Origin: Francisella persica ATCC VR-331 | GTDB taxonomy: Bacteria > Pseudomonadota > Gammaproteobacteria > Francisellales > Francisellaceae | DNA length: 64,000 nt | Assembly (NCBI RefSeq): GCF_001653955.1 | Contig: NZ_CP013022.1 | Coordinates: forward strand, 372,001-436,000 | Direction of reading: 5' to 3' | Part shown: one piece after another, positions 19,034-27,844 of the stretch | Numbering within the stretch: the first letter of the stretch is position 1 | Layout: each line of letters starts with the position of its first letter | The notes under the pieces: generated by a model | Database searches by the model: none | Seen by the model: only the letters and a program-made list of their open reading frames with translations | Told to the model about the DNA's origin: nothing | Made by a program: the position numbers and the translations under genes

Positions 19034-19207
19034 TTTAACTCCTATATTCTTTATAGCTACTCATTATTACAGCTTACAGTAAAAATGCTGTTGTTATAAG
19101 TATTTAAAATAATTTTTTGCTATTTTTTTATAAAAAACAGCTTGAGAAATTATCATCAAAAGCCACAAACCAAACTAATCATACACTTTTGAACTACTCA
19201 AATTTGA

Positions 19208-19660
19208 CTAATTTTGCTTAAGGGCAAAGTTTATCTCATCAAAGTCAAAACCATTATATATCAAGTAATTTATAGCTTTTTGCTTAAGCTTAAAATCTAC
19301 TTGTAATTTATTGATATCTTTATACTTTTTACTCAAGCATCGCTTACAGAGCTCAAACCAATCTACTTCTTGACCCTCAAGACAACTTTCAACCAGCTCT
19401 AGTGATAAACCTTTTTGATAAACTGCTGTGTTTATAATACGTTTCTTACCTCTAAACTTGGCAATTTCACTATTTATAAAGATACGAACAAACCTTTCAT
19501 CAGATAGCCATTTATTTTGCTCAAATTCATCTAAAAGACTATTAACCTCAGTTAGAGAAATATTGTCGCGTGAAGTAAGTTTATCAAAAAGTTGTTTGCG
19601 TGAATAATCTTGCTTTGAAAGTAAGTAAAGAAGATAGTCTTTTTCTTTAGATGAGGTCAT
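19208..19660 (-). CDS. recX: RecA regulator RecX
   Basis: This 150-residue protein matches RecX in size, position and helical repeats: [20 protein letters not shown] at the N-terminus, then [31 protein letters not shown] in the core. RecX binds RecA filaments and modulates, usually inhibits, their extension. The start overlaps the 3' end of recA by 14 bases, so the pair is translationally linked, as in many bacteria. There is no ribosome site separate from the recA coding sequence. Confidence 0.92.
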   Translation of the reverse strand: MTSSKEKDYLLYLLSKQDYSRKQLFDKLTSRDNISLTEVNSLLDEFEQNKWLSDERFVRIFINSEIAKFRGKKRIINTAVYQKGLSLELVESCLEGQEVDWFELCKRCLSKKYKDINKLQVDFKLKQKAINYLIYNGFDFDEINFALKQN

Positions 19661-20726
19661 CTTGAGTAGCTGTTGGATTTACTTTAACTTTGGTTTTAGA
19701 ATCTTCTTTAGAGTTGTCATTAGCATCTTTGTTAGCGTATTTATTTGGGAGTAAAAGTTCTAAAATAGTTTTTTCAATTTCATCACGTTCAGTAGTATGT
19801 TCTTTTAAATACTCTTTTGACTTTTCTTTACCTTGACCAATCTTTTTGCCCTTATAGCTATACCAAGCACCAGATTTCTCAATAATGCCATACTTAGCAC
19901 CTAAATCAATAAGTTCAGCCTCAAGAGAAATACCCTCGCCATAAATAAGCTCAAAGTCAGCTTGTTTGAAAGGTGGTGCAACTTTGTTTTTGACAATTTT
20001 AACTTTTATCTCATTACCACTGACATCTACACCATCTTTAATACTGCCACCTTTCCTAACTTCAAGTCTTACCGAAGAGTAAAATTTAAGCGCATTACCA
20101 CCAGTTGTAGTTTCAGGGTTACCAAACATCACACCAATTTTCATACGAATTTGGTTGATGAATATTACTAGTGTATTTGAACGTTTAATATTCGCCGTAA
20201 GCTTTCTTAGTGCTTGTGACATTAATCTTGCTTGTAAACCCATATGTGAGTCACCCATATCACCTTCAATCTCAGCTTTTGGTGTGAGCGCCGCAACGGA
20301 GTCAATTACCACAATATCAACTCCTCCAGAACGCACTAACATATCAGCAATCTCTAAAGCTTGCTCACCTGTATCTGGCTGTGATACAATCAGATTATCA
20401 ACATCGACACCTAAAAGCTTAGCATATTTTGGATCTAACGCATGCTCAGCATCAACAAAGGCAGCTGTGCCACCTTGCTTTTGGCACTGTGCAATAGCTA
20501 AAAGCGTCAGTGTTGTTTTACCTGATGATTCATGTCCATATATCTCAATAATTCTACCCTTTGGATATCCACCTATTCCTAGTGCCACATCAAGAGCAAT
20601 AATACCTGAAGGTATAACATCAATATCATGAGCAGCTTCTTGATCGCCTAGCCTCATGATAGAGCCTTTACCAAATTGTTTCTCAATTTGTGATAAGGCT
20701 GATTCTAGAGCTTTTTCTTTACTCAT
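19647..20726 (-). CDS. recA: Recombinase RecA
   Basis: This 359-residue cytosolic ATPase forms filaments on single-stranded DNA and drives homologous pairing. The Walker A motif GHESSGKT is at residues 64-71, Walker B is [12 protein letters not shown], loop L1 is [21 protein letters not shown], and loop L2 is [20 protein letters not shown]. The C-terminal tail is long and charged (after about residue 330). The ATG is only 22 bases after the secB stop, so recA appears to be read through from the rhodanese-secB transcript unless a promoter lies inside secB. No LexA-box-like palindrome is visible in that short gap. Confidence 0.98.
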   Translation of the reverse strand: MSKEKALESALSQIEKQFGKGSIMRLGDQEAAHDIDVIPSGIIALDVALGIGGYPKGRIIEIYGHESSGKTTLTLLAIAQCQKQGGTAAFVDAEHALDPKYAKLLGVDVDNLIVSQPDTGEQALEIADMLVRSGGVDIVVIDSVAALTPKAEIEGDMGDSHMGLQARLMSQALRKLTANIKRSNTLVIFINQIRMKIGVMFGNPETTTGGNALKFYSSVRLEVRKGGSIKDGVDVSGNEIKVKIVKNKVAPPFKQADFELIYGEGISLEAELIDLGAKYGIIEKSGAWYSYKGKKIGQGKEKSKEYLKEHTTERDEIEKTILELLLPNKYANKDANDNSKEDSKTKVKVNPTATQDDLI

Positions 20727-20748
20727 ATTGGTAACTCCTATTAATTTC

Positions 20749-21198
20749 TTAGTGTTGTTTGTTATCTGCTGACTCTTTCAATGAGTCTTGATACATCACA
20801 TCAAAATTTACTGCAGATAAACATAGCTGCGGGAATCCACCACTAATCACTAAATCTGAAATTGCTTCACGCGCATAATGGTAAAGAATATTTGGACAAA
20901 ATGCTTTTTTAGCGTGCTCAATTTGAGCTTCTTGCATATTAGCAACTGTAAAAATACCAGCCTGTTTAACCTCTGCCTCAAAAGCAACCATACCATCATT
21001 CTCAACCTTAACTTCAAGAGTTAAAACTGTTTCATAAGTGTTCTCTTCCGGAAGTTTAGTAGCCTCAACTTTTAGATCTGTATGAAGTTCAGGTTTCCAA
21101 TTTGTAGTCCATATTTTATCAGAATTTGGAATAGAGAAAGAAATGTCCTTGACATATACTTTTTGGATTTGAAATTGAGGTTGTGCTTGCTGATCCAT
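20749..21198 (-). CDS. secB: Protein-export chaperone SecB
   Basis: This 149-residue cytosolic chaperone keeps preproteins unfolded and hands them to SecA. The N-terminal segment is Gln-rich ([20 protein letters not shown]), followed by the core motif SFSIPN and the peptide-binding region. The conserved C-terminal part [33 protein letters not shown] is clear. The gene lies 31 bases downstream of a YibN-like rhodanese gene, a linkage also seen in enterobacteria (yibN-grxC-secB), here without grxC, and 22 bases upstream of recA. Confidence 0.96.
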   Translation of the reverse strand: MDQQAQPQFQIQKVYVKDISFSIPNSDKIWTTNWKPELHTDLKVEATKLPEENTYETVLTLEVKVENDGMVAFEAEVKQAGIFTVANMQEAQIEHAKKAFCPNILYHYAREAISDLVISGGFPQLCLSAVNFDVMYQDSLKESADNKQH

Positions 21199-21229
21199 AC
21201 TTATGATCCTTAATATTTTTTATAATATT

Positions 21230-21658
21230 TTACTTTGACAATGATTTAACTGGGTAACTAGCTTGTAGCCATGCTGCTAAGCCACCTTTAAGTAAAAAAA
21301 CCTGCTCAAAACCTTCCTTATGTAACTGTTGCATAGCTTTTTCGGCATTATCTCCATATACAACTATTGGCTTAGTTTTATATTTAGAAAGCTTATTGTG
21401 TTTTATTGCAATTTCGTCAAACTGAATGTTTTGTGCACCTATAATATGTGCCTTACTAAAACTCTCCTGATCGCGTACATCTAGATAAATACCTCTGCCT
21501 TTATTGACAGTGATGACAGCATCAACAACAGATAAAGTAAATTGCGCTTTTTTAGTTTGAGTCAGCTCAAAAAGTATGTAAATAGCTAGTAACAAAATAA
21601 AAGATAAACAAAACAGTAAATTTTGTGATACAAAATAGCCTAAATTTTCCATAATCAT
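21230..21658 (-). CDS. Membrane-anchored rhodanese-like protein, YibN type
   Basis: This 142-residue protein has one N-terminal transmembrane segment (about residues 10-28, NLLFCLSFILLLAIYILF) and a rhodanese-like domain (about 40-138). The usual active-site Cys is missing: the loop expected to read VVYC reads VVYGDNAEKAM, so sulfur transfer by the standard mechanism is unlikely. E. coli YibN also lacks this Cys and is also near secB, which supports the assignment. In E. coli, YibN has been linked to inner-membrane protein insertion; applying that here is inference. The second ATG (codon 3, at 21652) could equally be the start. Confidence 0.82.
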   Translation of the reverse strand: MIMENLGYFVSQNLLFCLSFILLLAIYILFELTQTKKAQFTLSVVDAVITVNKGRGIYLDVRDQESFSKAHIIGAQNIQFDEIAIKHNKLSKYKTKPIVVYGDNAEKAMQQLHKEGFEQVFLLKGGLAAWLQASYPVKSLSK

Positions 21659-21786
21659 AGTCTTTGTTTAATTATTTTTAATATCTGAACTAGATTATAC
21701 ATAGCTTTAGATATAAAAAAAAGCAGCTTTTGACTGGATTAACCTAAAAGGGTTTTAGAAAAAAAATTGATATATTGTTTTGAAAA

Positions 21787-22305
21787 TTATTGCATCTTAG
21801 CTATAACATCTTTAGTAACATCGATACTATCAACATTATATAGGCTCATTTCAGCAGGCAAAATAGCATCAAACTGCTTCTCTTTAGCAACTTGTGCAGA
21901 AGCTTTAGTTAAAGCATCTTTAAATGCATCAGCATCATCAGAAGCCATTTTTTGAACTTGATTCATTAGATTTTGGTAGTCTTTCATAGCTTTTTCAAGA
22001 TCTGCTTGAACTTGTTGCTTATCTTGACTTTCTACCTTATCAGCAGCTTGAGCATTTTTTGTTTGAACATCACCTTTTTCTTGTGTGTATGCATTTACTT
22101 TTTCTTGTAAAGTAGTAATGTTTTGCTTAAGTTGATCCATTTGTGGCTTAAGTTTTTTCTCATCAGCTGTTACTTTTGCTTTACCAAGAGGAGAAGTCTC
22201 AAAAATATCTTGCACATTAGCAAAACCTACGCCACCAGCCATAGCTGTAGTTGTAGATACCATTAAACCACCAACGATTATTGCTCCTAGTATAGTTTTT
22301 CTCAT
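21787..22305 (-). CDS. skp: Periplasmic chaperone Skp (OmpH family)
   Basis: This 172-residue exported protein begins with a clear signal peptide (basic MRKT, hydrophobic core, then ATTAMAGGV near residue 22). The mature part GVGFANVQDIFETSPLGKAKV matches OmpH/Skp, followed by a long Lys/Glu/Gln coiled coil (about 45-125), the tentacle region of the trimeric chaperone. It holds unfolded outer-membrane proteins in the periplasm. The gene is monocistronic in appearance, with a good promoter just upstream (TTGAAA-17-TATAAT at 22382-22354). Francisella Skp-like proteins might have specialised roles, but nothing here shows that. Confidence 0.88.
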   Translation of the reverse strand: MRKTILGAIIVGGLMVSTTTAMAGGVGFANVQDIFETSPLGKAKVTADEKKLKPQMDQLKQNITTLQEKVNAYTQEKGDVQTKNAQAADKVESQDKQQVQADLEKAMKDYQNLMNQVQKMASDDADAFKDALTKASAQVAKEKQFDAILPAEMSLYNVDSIDVTKDVIAKMQ

Positions 22306-22353
22306 AATTTTTCTTCCTTGTTTGTTTAGTTATAACACATAATACAATATACG

Positions 22354-22382
22354 ATTATAATCATGGTTATTGTGTGTTTCAA
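22354..22382 (-). promoter_or_regulatory. Sigma-70-type promoter of skp
   Basis: On the minus strand, TTGAAA (22382-22377) and TATAAT (22359-22354) are separated by exactly 17 bases. The predicted transcript starts about 40 bases before the skp ATG, which has an AAGGAAG ribosome site. Confidence 0.7.
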
Positions 22383-22394
22383 TACTTAAAACAA

Positions 22395-23315
22395 TTATTT
22401 TAGGCTAAAGCTAGTTTCTGAGATGGCCTTATAATAAAGACTATTGCCTAGTTTCTGTGATACTTCTGTTAAAAAACCAGGGGGTTGAGTATAGTCGATA
22501 ATATTAATATTATTGAACTTTTCACGCCTAAGTTGATCAACCGAAGCAAAACCATCTATCAAACCCATTTGCTTTGCTTGAATACCACTAAAAGGTTCGC
22601 CTGAGAAAGTTGTATCCATAGCTTTATCTTTTAGCCTATCACCTCTAGAGTTCTTAACTGCTGTTATAAACACCTGATGAGTTTCATCAAGAAGTTTTTT
22701 AAATTGTTTTGTCTGTTGTAGCTTTTGTGGAGAAAACGGATCTAAGAAATCCTTGTTTTTACCTGAGATGTATGTTCTACGCTCAATACCTAACTTATCC
22801 ATAAGCCCTGTAAAACCAAAACTACTACCAATAACTCCTATTGAACCAACTATTGTCATCTTGTTAGCATAGATGTCTTTTACTCCAGCAGCGATATAAT
22901 AACCACCACTAGCACAAACATCAGTACATACAGCATACATAGGGATACTTGGATATTTATGCTGTAAGTATTGCATATGAGAGTATATCTCATCAGACTG
23001 TACAGGCGATCCTCCAGGGCTATTTATCTCAATGATTACACCTTTTACTAATTTATTTGCATAAGCATCATCAAGGCTTTTATTGATCCTCTCTGTATTA
23101 GCTTCAGCATCCTCAGCAATTACTCCATTAACTTTTACTAAAGCTATGTGCGGCGCAAATTTTTCTAGAGAACTAAATAAACTAGGAACTATCAGTAACA
23201 GGGCTAAGATAATTATTAATCGCGTGACAAAGCGCCAACGTTTCTTACTCTTAATATCCTTTAGATAAGCTTGAGCTAATTTTTCTAGTGTTGTATTGGA
23301 AATTTTATTTTCCAT
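22395..23315 (-). CDS. Signal peptide peptidase SppA-like S49 protease
   Basis: This 306-residue membrane protein has an N-terminal anchor (about residues 29-50, RFVTRLIIILALLLIVPSLF) and a periplasmic S49 serine protease domain. Family motifs are EINSPGGSPVQSDEIY (98-111) and the catalytic Ser136 in CASGGYYIAAG; the Lys partner is expected near DKL in the following helix-rich part, within the region after TIVGSIGVIGSSFGF. The size (about 300) is that of single-domain SppA of the short class. Such enzymes digest leftover signal peptides. It stands upstream of skp with its own orientation; the region upstream is degenerate. Confidence 0.88.
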   Translation of the reverse strand: MENKISNTTLEKLAQAYLKDIKSKKRWRFVTRLIIILALLLIVPSLFSSLEKFAPHIALVKVNGVIAEDAEANTERINKSLDDAYANKLVKGVIIEINSPGGSPVQSDEIYSHMQYLQHKYPSIPMYAVCTDVCASGGYYIAAGVKDIYANKMTIVGSIGVIGSSFGFTGLMDKLGIERRTYISGKNKDFLDPFSPQKLQQTKQFKKLLDETHQVFITAVKNSRGDRLKDKAMDTTFSGEPFSGIQAKQMGLIDGFASVDQLRREKFNNINIIDYTQPPGFLTEVSQKLGNSLYYKAISETSFSLK

Positions 23316-23439
23316 TTTATCTCCATATTTGTTAATATTTCACTAATAATTTTAAATCTATTTAGCAAAAAATCATAGGGATAATACTAATAAATGCCAA
23401 AGTGACAAAATTACGCTTAAACAATATCCAAAAACTATC

Positions 23440-23700
23440 TTCTTATGCTGTGCCAGATGTATTTCACTAAAATCATGAGAATACTTTTTTTTAAAAAAAA
23501 GAGACTCCAAGAGTTAAATCTATCACAAAATGGCCATATACTTATAGAACAAAACATACTGTCTAAGATCTGTCAAAATGGATCCATAGCGGTAGTTCAT
23601 CCTGATAATATCTGGTATCACTCCTGCAGTCCTAGAAGAAATTATCCAAAAACATTTAATCGGTGGAGAAATAGTCGAAAAATATGTTTTCAACAAATAA
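23440..23700 (+). pseudogene. Remnant of a (2Fe-2S) thioredoxin-like ferredoxin
   Basis: The plus-strand frame reads SKICQNGSIAVVHPDNIWYH then SC, and after a one-base shift continues IIQKHLIGGEIVEKYVF to a TAA at 23700. This is the C-terminal half of the small (2Fe-2S) ferredoxin family, whose signature is a Cys-x-x-Gly-Pro stretch, a WY motif and the HLxGG segment. The N-terminal half with the first Cys pair is missing or unrecognisable. The gene is not functional. Confidence 0.6.
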
Positions 23701-23764
23701 TAACTTCTAATTTCACTTCTCAGCACGACTCAGGTAAATATTGGTTGCTATTAATAATTTAATA

Positions 23765-23790
23765 AAAACAATTCTAAGAGTTGTTTTGTT
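23765..23790 (+). terminator. Weak terminator-like hairpin
   Basis: AAAACAA (23765-23771) and TTGTTTT (23781-23787) form a 7-base-pair AT-rich stem followed by GTT. It separates the ferredoxin remnant from the decarboxylase remnant. The stem has little GC, so termination strength is doubtful. Confidence 0.3.
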
Positions 23791-23807
23791 TAAGGAGAAA
23801 GGAGAGT

Positions 23808-25870
23808 ATGGAAAGATATATAACTGGAGATTTTTTTTGATACTAGCAAAAATGCTACTAATGTTGCTGAATATGGTGTTGCAAGACTTGTAGATTTAGG
23901 AATCACCCATTCTTTTTGTGTGCCTAGAGATTTATAATTTGCTATAGATAGCACCCTAGTCAATAATCCTAAATTACAGAAACTAAATGCTAATTATGCA
24001 GCTTATGGTTTTGCTCGAGTAAAAGGTGCAGCAATTCTTTCAACTACTTATGCTGTTAGTGAACTTAGCTCCATAAATTAAATGGTGTGATGGGTTCAAA
24101 AGCTGAAAATATTGTAGTATTTCACCTTATTGGTTAATCAAGTGATATGAATTTCGCTAAAAGTAAAGTAAGTTCATAACACTCTATTGGTAACTTCTTT
24201 AACATATCAACTCAAGCTACTTGCGTATCTACAGTTATAACTCCAGATAATGCTAGTAGATAAATTAATCGCGTAATTGCTGAGGGATTTAAACAGCGTA
24301 AACCTACATATATTTCTATATCCCTAGATGATAGTAAAAACCAGTCACAGATAAGGCGCCTATAGATCCTAATTGTCATTAGCTCACTAGTGATTAACAC
24401 AATTACAACAAGCTTGTGATTATTAATTGCTAAGCTTAAACAAGCTAAAAAAAGTAGCACTAACCGCTATTAAACTTAATAGATTTGGCTTGACACATAA
24501 AGCAATCAAGCTAATCGAAAAGCTAAATATTCCTTTTGCCATAATGCCTCATGATAAAAGTGTAATATCTGAGCATCAGTAATAATTATGTAGGTTTTTA
24601 TGCTGGTTAATTGTTAGATCCAAAAACTGCAGTATGTAAGCTACTGATATCATAATAAACCTAGGCGATGCTTTATAGTCAGACTTTAATACTTCTGGCT
24701 TTACCAATAATCTAGATTTAGACAAGGTCATAAACCTTGCACTAGTGTTCGTTAAAATAAAAGATAGCTACTTCAAAATGTCTACTTACCTTAAGACAAG
24801 CTCATACAAGAAGTACCTGCTATAGATTTATAAAACTGAGTATACTAAAGTCCCAACCACACAATATATACTAACTGATAAATATGTAACTTTATATAAC
24901 CAAATTAGCCTTTTATAGTAAGTACAGATCATATCGTTAGGCTGGCTACTCCTGCGGCTTTAGGAGAGTTGCCTTATCCCACAACCATGGTTCTAGAACT
25001 ACCTTAATCACAGGTGAAGGCTCACACCAGCTAATCCTTAATATATATTGGTGTTATGGTTAGATATGATGTAAACCCATATTATCATTACGTGTGAACA
25101 ATGTGATAGCTTTACTGTTGAAAGATCTCTAGAATTAGATCCCAATCCAAGCTATGATTATATTACTCAACTTAATTATAGCAAATTACCAGAAGCATTT
25201 AGTTGTAAGAGCTGGTTAACAATCAAAGTTAAATCACAAACACAATTAGCTCAAGCTTTAGAATAAGCACCATAAACCCAAAGGGGTATAATATTGATGT
25301 TATTACTGATAAGTATGATTATGGACAAGCTTTTAACTTCTTTAATAGCCATCTTAAAGAAATGTATTGTGATACAAACTAAGCCTTTCTGATATATATT
25401 TTTTCAAGCACTTTTCTAAAAGAGATTCCTTGTATACAATATTGAAAGTAATACAGCTATAAATAAATTAACGAAAAATATGAAATATTCTACGCTCAAG
25501 AGGTATTTGATAAGTATAGTGCAATTGAGACTCCTCCTCTTAGCCCTGCCCAGGTTATAATCAAGTTATTCTCTAAAAAGATTTTCTTTATTGATATCTC
25601 AGTCAATAGCATTGAAATAGCCACGCCCAAATATCAAGCAAAAGGGATATTTAAAAATCTAGATTTTTTATCTCTAAATTAGATGGATTGCCACTACAAA
25701 AAGTAAATAACCAAATAATACCTTTAGTACTATAACATAGTCTTGAAATCAATACTATTTAACAAAATTATATGTCTGGTAAAGTAACTTAGGCTCTAAC
25801 TCTATCAATACTACTAGCATAAATTATTAAAACACTAACCACCTTTAAATAGCTGCGATATCAAGCAAAT
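23808..25870 (+). pseudogene. Decayed thiamine-diphosphate decarboxylase (pyruvate/indolepyruvate decarboxylase type)
   Basis: A good ribosome site (AAGGAGA) precedes ATG 23808, but the frame is broken after about ten codons. Following frame shifts, the text reads NVAEYGVARLVDLGIT, then LQKLNANYAAYGFARVKGAA, then LSTTYAVSELSSIN. This is the N-terminal Pyr domain of pyruvate/indolepyruvate decarboxylases, with the Glu (here within KLNANYAAYG) region and the TTYGVGELS motif recognisable. Later pieces such as IKLIEKLNIPFAIMPHDKSV fit the central domain. More than ten stops are present across 2 kb, so decay is old. The stretch after about 25750 shows no further coding signal. Confidence 0.75.
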
Positions 25871-25929
25871 AAAGAGTATACTGACCAAATTTCACTGTTA
25901 ATATAATTTATTTTTAGAATCCATCTTGC

Positions 25930-25935
25930 TATACT
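25930..25935 (+). promoter_or_regulatory. Probable -10 element of the riboflavin operon
   Basis: TATACT lies 10 bases before the first base of the FMN riboswitch, the expected position for a transcript starting near 25942. The matching -35 (TTTATT at 25907-25912) is poor. Confidence 0.4.
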
Positions 25936-25944
25936 AATAAAATA

Positions 25945-26087
25945 ATCTTCAGGGCAGGGCGGAATTCCCTACCGGCGGTAACTGTTTTTAGCAGAAGCCC
26001 GCGAGCACTTTCTAATATGAAATAGAAAGGACAAGCAGATTTGGTGAAAATCCAAAGCCGACAGTTATAGTCTGGATGAAAGAAGAT
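25945..26087 (+). ncRNA. FMN riboswitch (RFN element)
   Basis: This 5' untranslated element binds flavin mononucleotide and controls the rib operon. The closing P1 stem is ATCTTC (25945-25950) with GAAGAT (26082-26087). Conserved junction blocks are present: AGGGCAGGGCGGAATTCCC, TACCGGCGGTAA, AGCCCGCGAGC, CAGATTTGGTGAAAATCCA, AAGCCGACAGT and TAGTCTGGATGAAAGAAGA. Downstream, CCTGCCCT (26147-26154) is complementary to AGGGCAGG (25951-25958) in the aptamer. TTGAGTAAA (26087-26095) can also pair with TTTACTCTCAA (26136-26146), with one bulge. These give alternative folds before the ribD start, without an obvious terminator, so control is probably at translation. Confidence 0.96.
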
Positions 26088-26178
26088 TGAGTAAAATTAT
26101 AATCAAGATATTACTACTCTAACTGTAGAGATTGGTTTACTCTCAACCTGCCCTAACTGTAGAAAATTAAATGGGTAA

Positions 26179-27246
26179 ATGAAAAATATCGATCAATATT
26201 ATATGCAACAAGCACTCACTATAGCCAATAGAGGTAGACTCACAGTGTCACCTAATCCAATAGTTGGTTGCATAATAGTAAAAAATGGTGCTATAGTCTC
26301 AGAAGGCTGGCATGCTATGGCTGGTAAGGCTCATGCCGAAGTATATGCCATAGCCAAAGCTGGTACACAAGCTAGAAATTCTACTATGTATGTCACCCTT
26401 GAACCTTGTTGTCACCAAGGCAGAACAGGTCCTTGCACAGATACTATTATTAATGTTGGTATAAAAAAGGTAATTATTGCTACACTTGATCCAAACCCAA
26501 AAGTTGCTGGCAAAGGTGTCGACAAACTTAGAAATGCTGGCATAACAGTTGAAATCGGTTTGCTAGAGAAACAAGCACAAGAATTAAATAAAATATTTTT
26601 TCACTACCAAAAAACCAAAAAACCTTTTGTTTATGCAAAATGGGCAATGTCATTAGATGGTAAAATAGCTGTTAATGGTAATGATGAAAAAAAAATAAGT
26701 TCACACCAAGCATTTATATACACTCACCAGTTACGCAATATTTGTGATGCTATCTTAATTGGCAAGCAAACCTTAATTGATGATAATCCAACCCTTGATG
26801 TAAGAATAAATATTAACAAAATAAAGCATCCAACCAGGTTTATACTATCTAATCATCTCACAACTATAAATCATCATTGGCAAGTTTTAGATCAAAGTCA
26901 TGCCAAGACGATTTTTGTTTGCTCAAAGATCTCTACGAAAGTAGTAACCAAGCTTAATCAGCTTGGTATTGAGTATTGGTTATTACCACAAAGTCAAAAT
27001 CAGCTTTGTTTAGATAGTCTGCTTGAGAAGATGGGCAACATGGGTATAACTAGCCTACTTATTGAGGGAGGCAATAAAACCTTGCTTAATTTTACCAGCC
27101 AAAAGCTTGTTAATGAGTTTTATACATACTTAGCTCCGGTAATAATAGCTGATTACAACCCTAAACAACAGTTAAGCTTCAATCAAGTCTCTATGGGCGA
27201 GGACATAATAATAAACTCTTGTTTTAAGGAAAATGTTAATGTTTAA
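26179..27246 (+). CDS. ribD: Riboflavin biosynthesis deaminase/reductase
   Basis: This 355-residue bifunctional enzyme carries out the second and third steps of riboflavin synthesis: deamination of the pyrimidine, then reduction of its ribosyl side chain with NADPH. The N-terminal cytidine-deaminase-like domain shows the zinc motif H52-A-E54 with C77 and C86 (LEPCCHQGRTGPC). The C-terminal reductase domain (about 145-355) starts KPFVYAKWAMSLDGKIA and includes LLIEGGNKTLLNF. It is the first gene after the FMN riboswitch, with a weak ribosome site (GGGT), consistent with translational control. The end overlaps the start of ribE by 8 bases. Confidence 0.96.
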   Translation: MKNIDQYYMQQALTIANRGRLTVSPNPIVGCIIVKNGAIVSEGWHAMAGKAHAEVYAIAKAGTQARNSTMYVTLEPCCHQGRTGPCTDTIINVGIKKVIIATLDPNPKVAGKGVDKLRNAGITVEIGLLEKQAQELNKIFFHYQKTKKPFVYAKWAMSLDGKIAVNGNDEKKISSHQAFIYTHQLRNICDAILIGKQTLIDDNPTLDVRININKIKHPTRFILSNHLTTINHHWQVLDQSHAKTIFVCSKISTKVVTKLNQLGIEYWLLPQSQNQLCLDSLLEKMGNMGITSLLIEGGNKTLLNFTSQKLVNEFYTYLAPVIIADYNPKQQLSFNQVSMGEDIIINSCFKENVNV

Positions 27247-27844
27247 TGGTATAGTTCAACAACTAGGAACAATTAAAAAAATAATAGCTAAAGATAGTCT
27301 AAAAACTTTTTGTATCGAATTTGAAAATAGTCTTAAATGCAACATTGGAGATAGTGTCGCAATTAATGGTACTTGTCTTACTGTTACAGCGCTTGATAAG
27401 CAAAATTTAACAGCAAATTTTAATGCCGTACTAGAGACACTTAAAAAAACTAACCTTGATAACCTAAAGGAGAAGCAACTAGTAAATACTGAACTTGCAA
27501 TGCGCTATGGTGATTATGTTGGTGGACATATGGTACAAGGTCATGTTGATGAGCCAGGGCAAATCAAAAATATTAATAATGTTGGTGGCGCATGGTTAAT
27601 CGAAATTTCTGCTTCTAAAGAATTTCTAAAATACCTAGTAAAAAAAGGTTTTGTAGCTATAGATGGCATGAGTATAACTGTAATAGATGTACTTAAAGAT
27701 TCATTTACTGTGACTTTGATACCACACACTATTGAGGTCACTATAACAAAAAACTATACTAGTGGTTCTATAGTAAATCTTGAAGCTGATGCAACATGTA
27801 AATATATCTACAAATATATACAAGGATTTAAAGAAAATGTTTAA
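27239..27844 (+). CDS. ribE: Riboflavin synthase, alpha subunit type
   Basis: This 201-residue enzyme dismutates two lumazine molecules to riboflavin plus the pyrimidinedione. It has the two tandem lumazine-binding barrels: MFNGIVQQLGTIK with VAINGTCLTVTAL in the first, and GGHMVQGHVDEPG with VAIDGMSITVIDV in the second. I chose the ATG at 27239 (family N-terminus MFNGIVQ) over the one two codons earlier. It overlaps ribD by 8 bases and ribBA by 8 bases, pointing to translational coupling along the operon. In some species this gene is called ribC. Confidence 0.95.
   Translation: MFNGIVQQLGTIKKIIAKDSLKTFCIEFENSLKCNIGDSVAINGTCLTVTALDKQNLTANFNAVLETLKKTNLDNLKEKQLVNTELAMRYGDYVGGHMVQGHVDEPGQIKNINNVGGAWLIEISASKEFLKYLVKKGFVAIDGMSITVIDVLKDSFTVTLIPHTIEVTITKNYTSGSIVNLEADATCKYIYKYIQGFKENV

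Noticed and set aside
21715-21765. Terminator behind skp
   Set aside because: CTAAAA-CCC-TTTTAG can form a small stem, but the T-run lies on the wrong side for the minus-strand transcript, and the AAAAGCAGCTTTT palindrome has too short a loop.
24212-24460. 82-codon minus-strand frame
   Set aside because: It lies opposite the decarboxylase remnant, has no ribosome site, and is a shadow of decayed coding sequence on the other strand.
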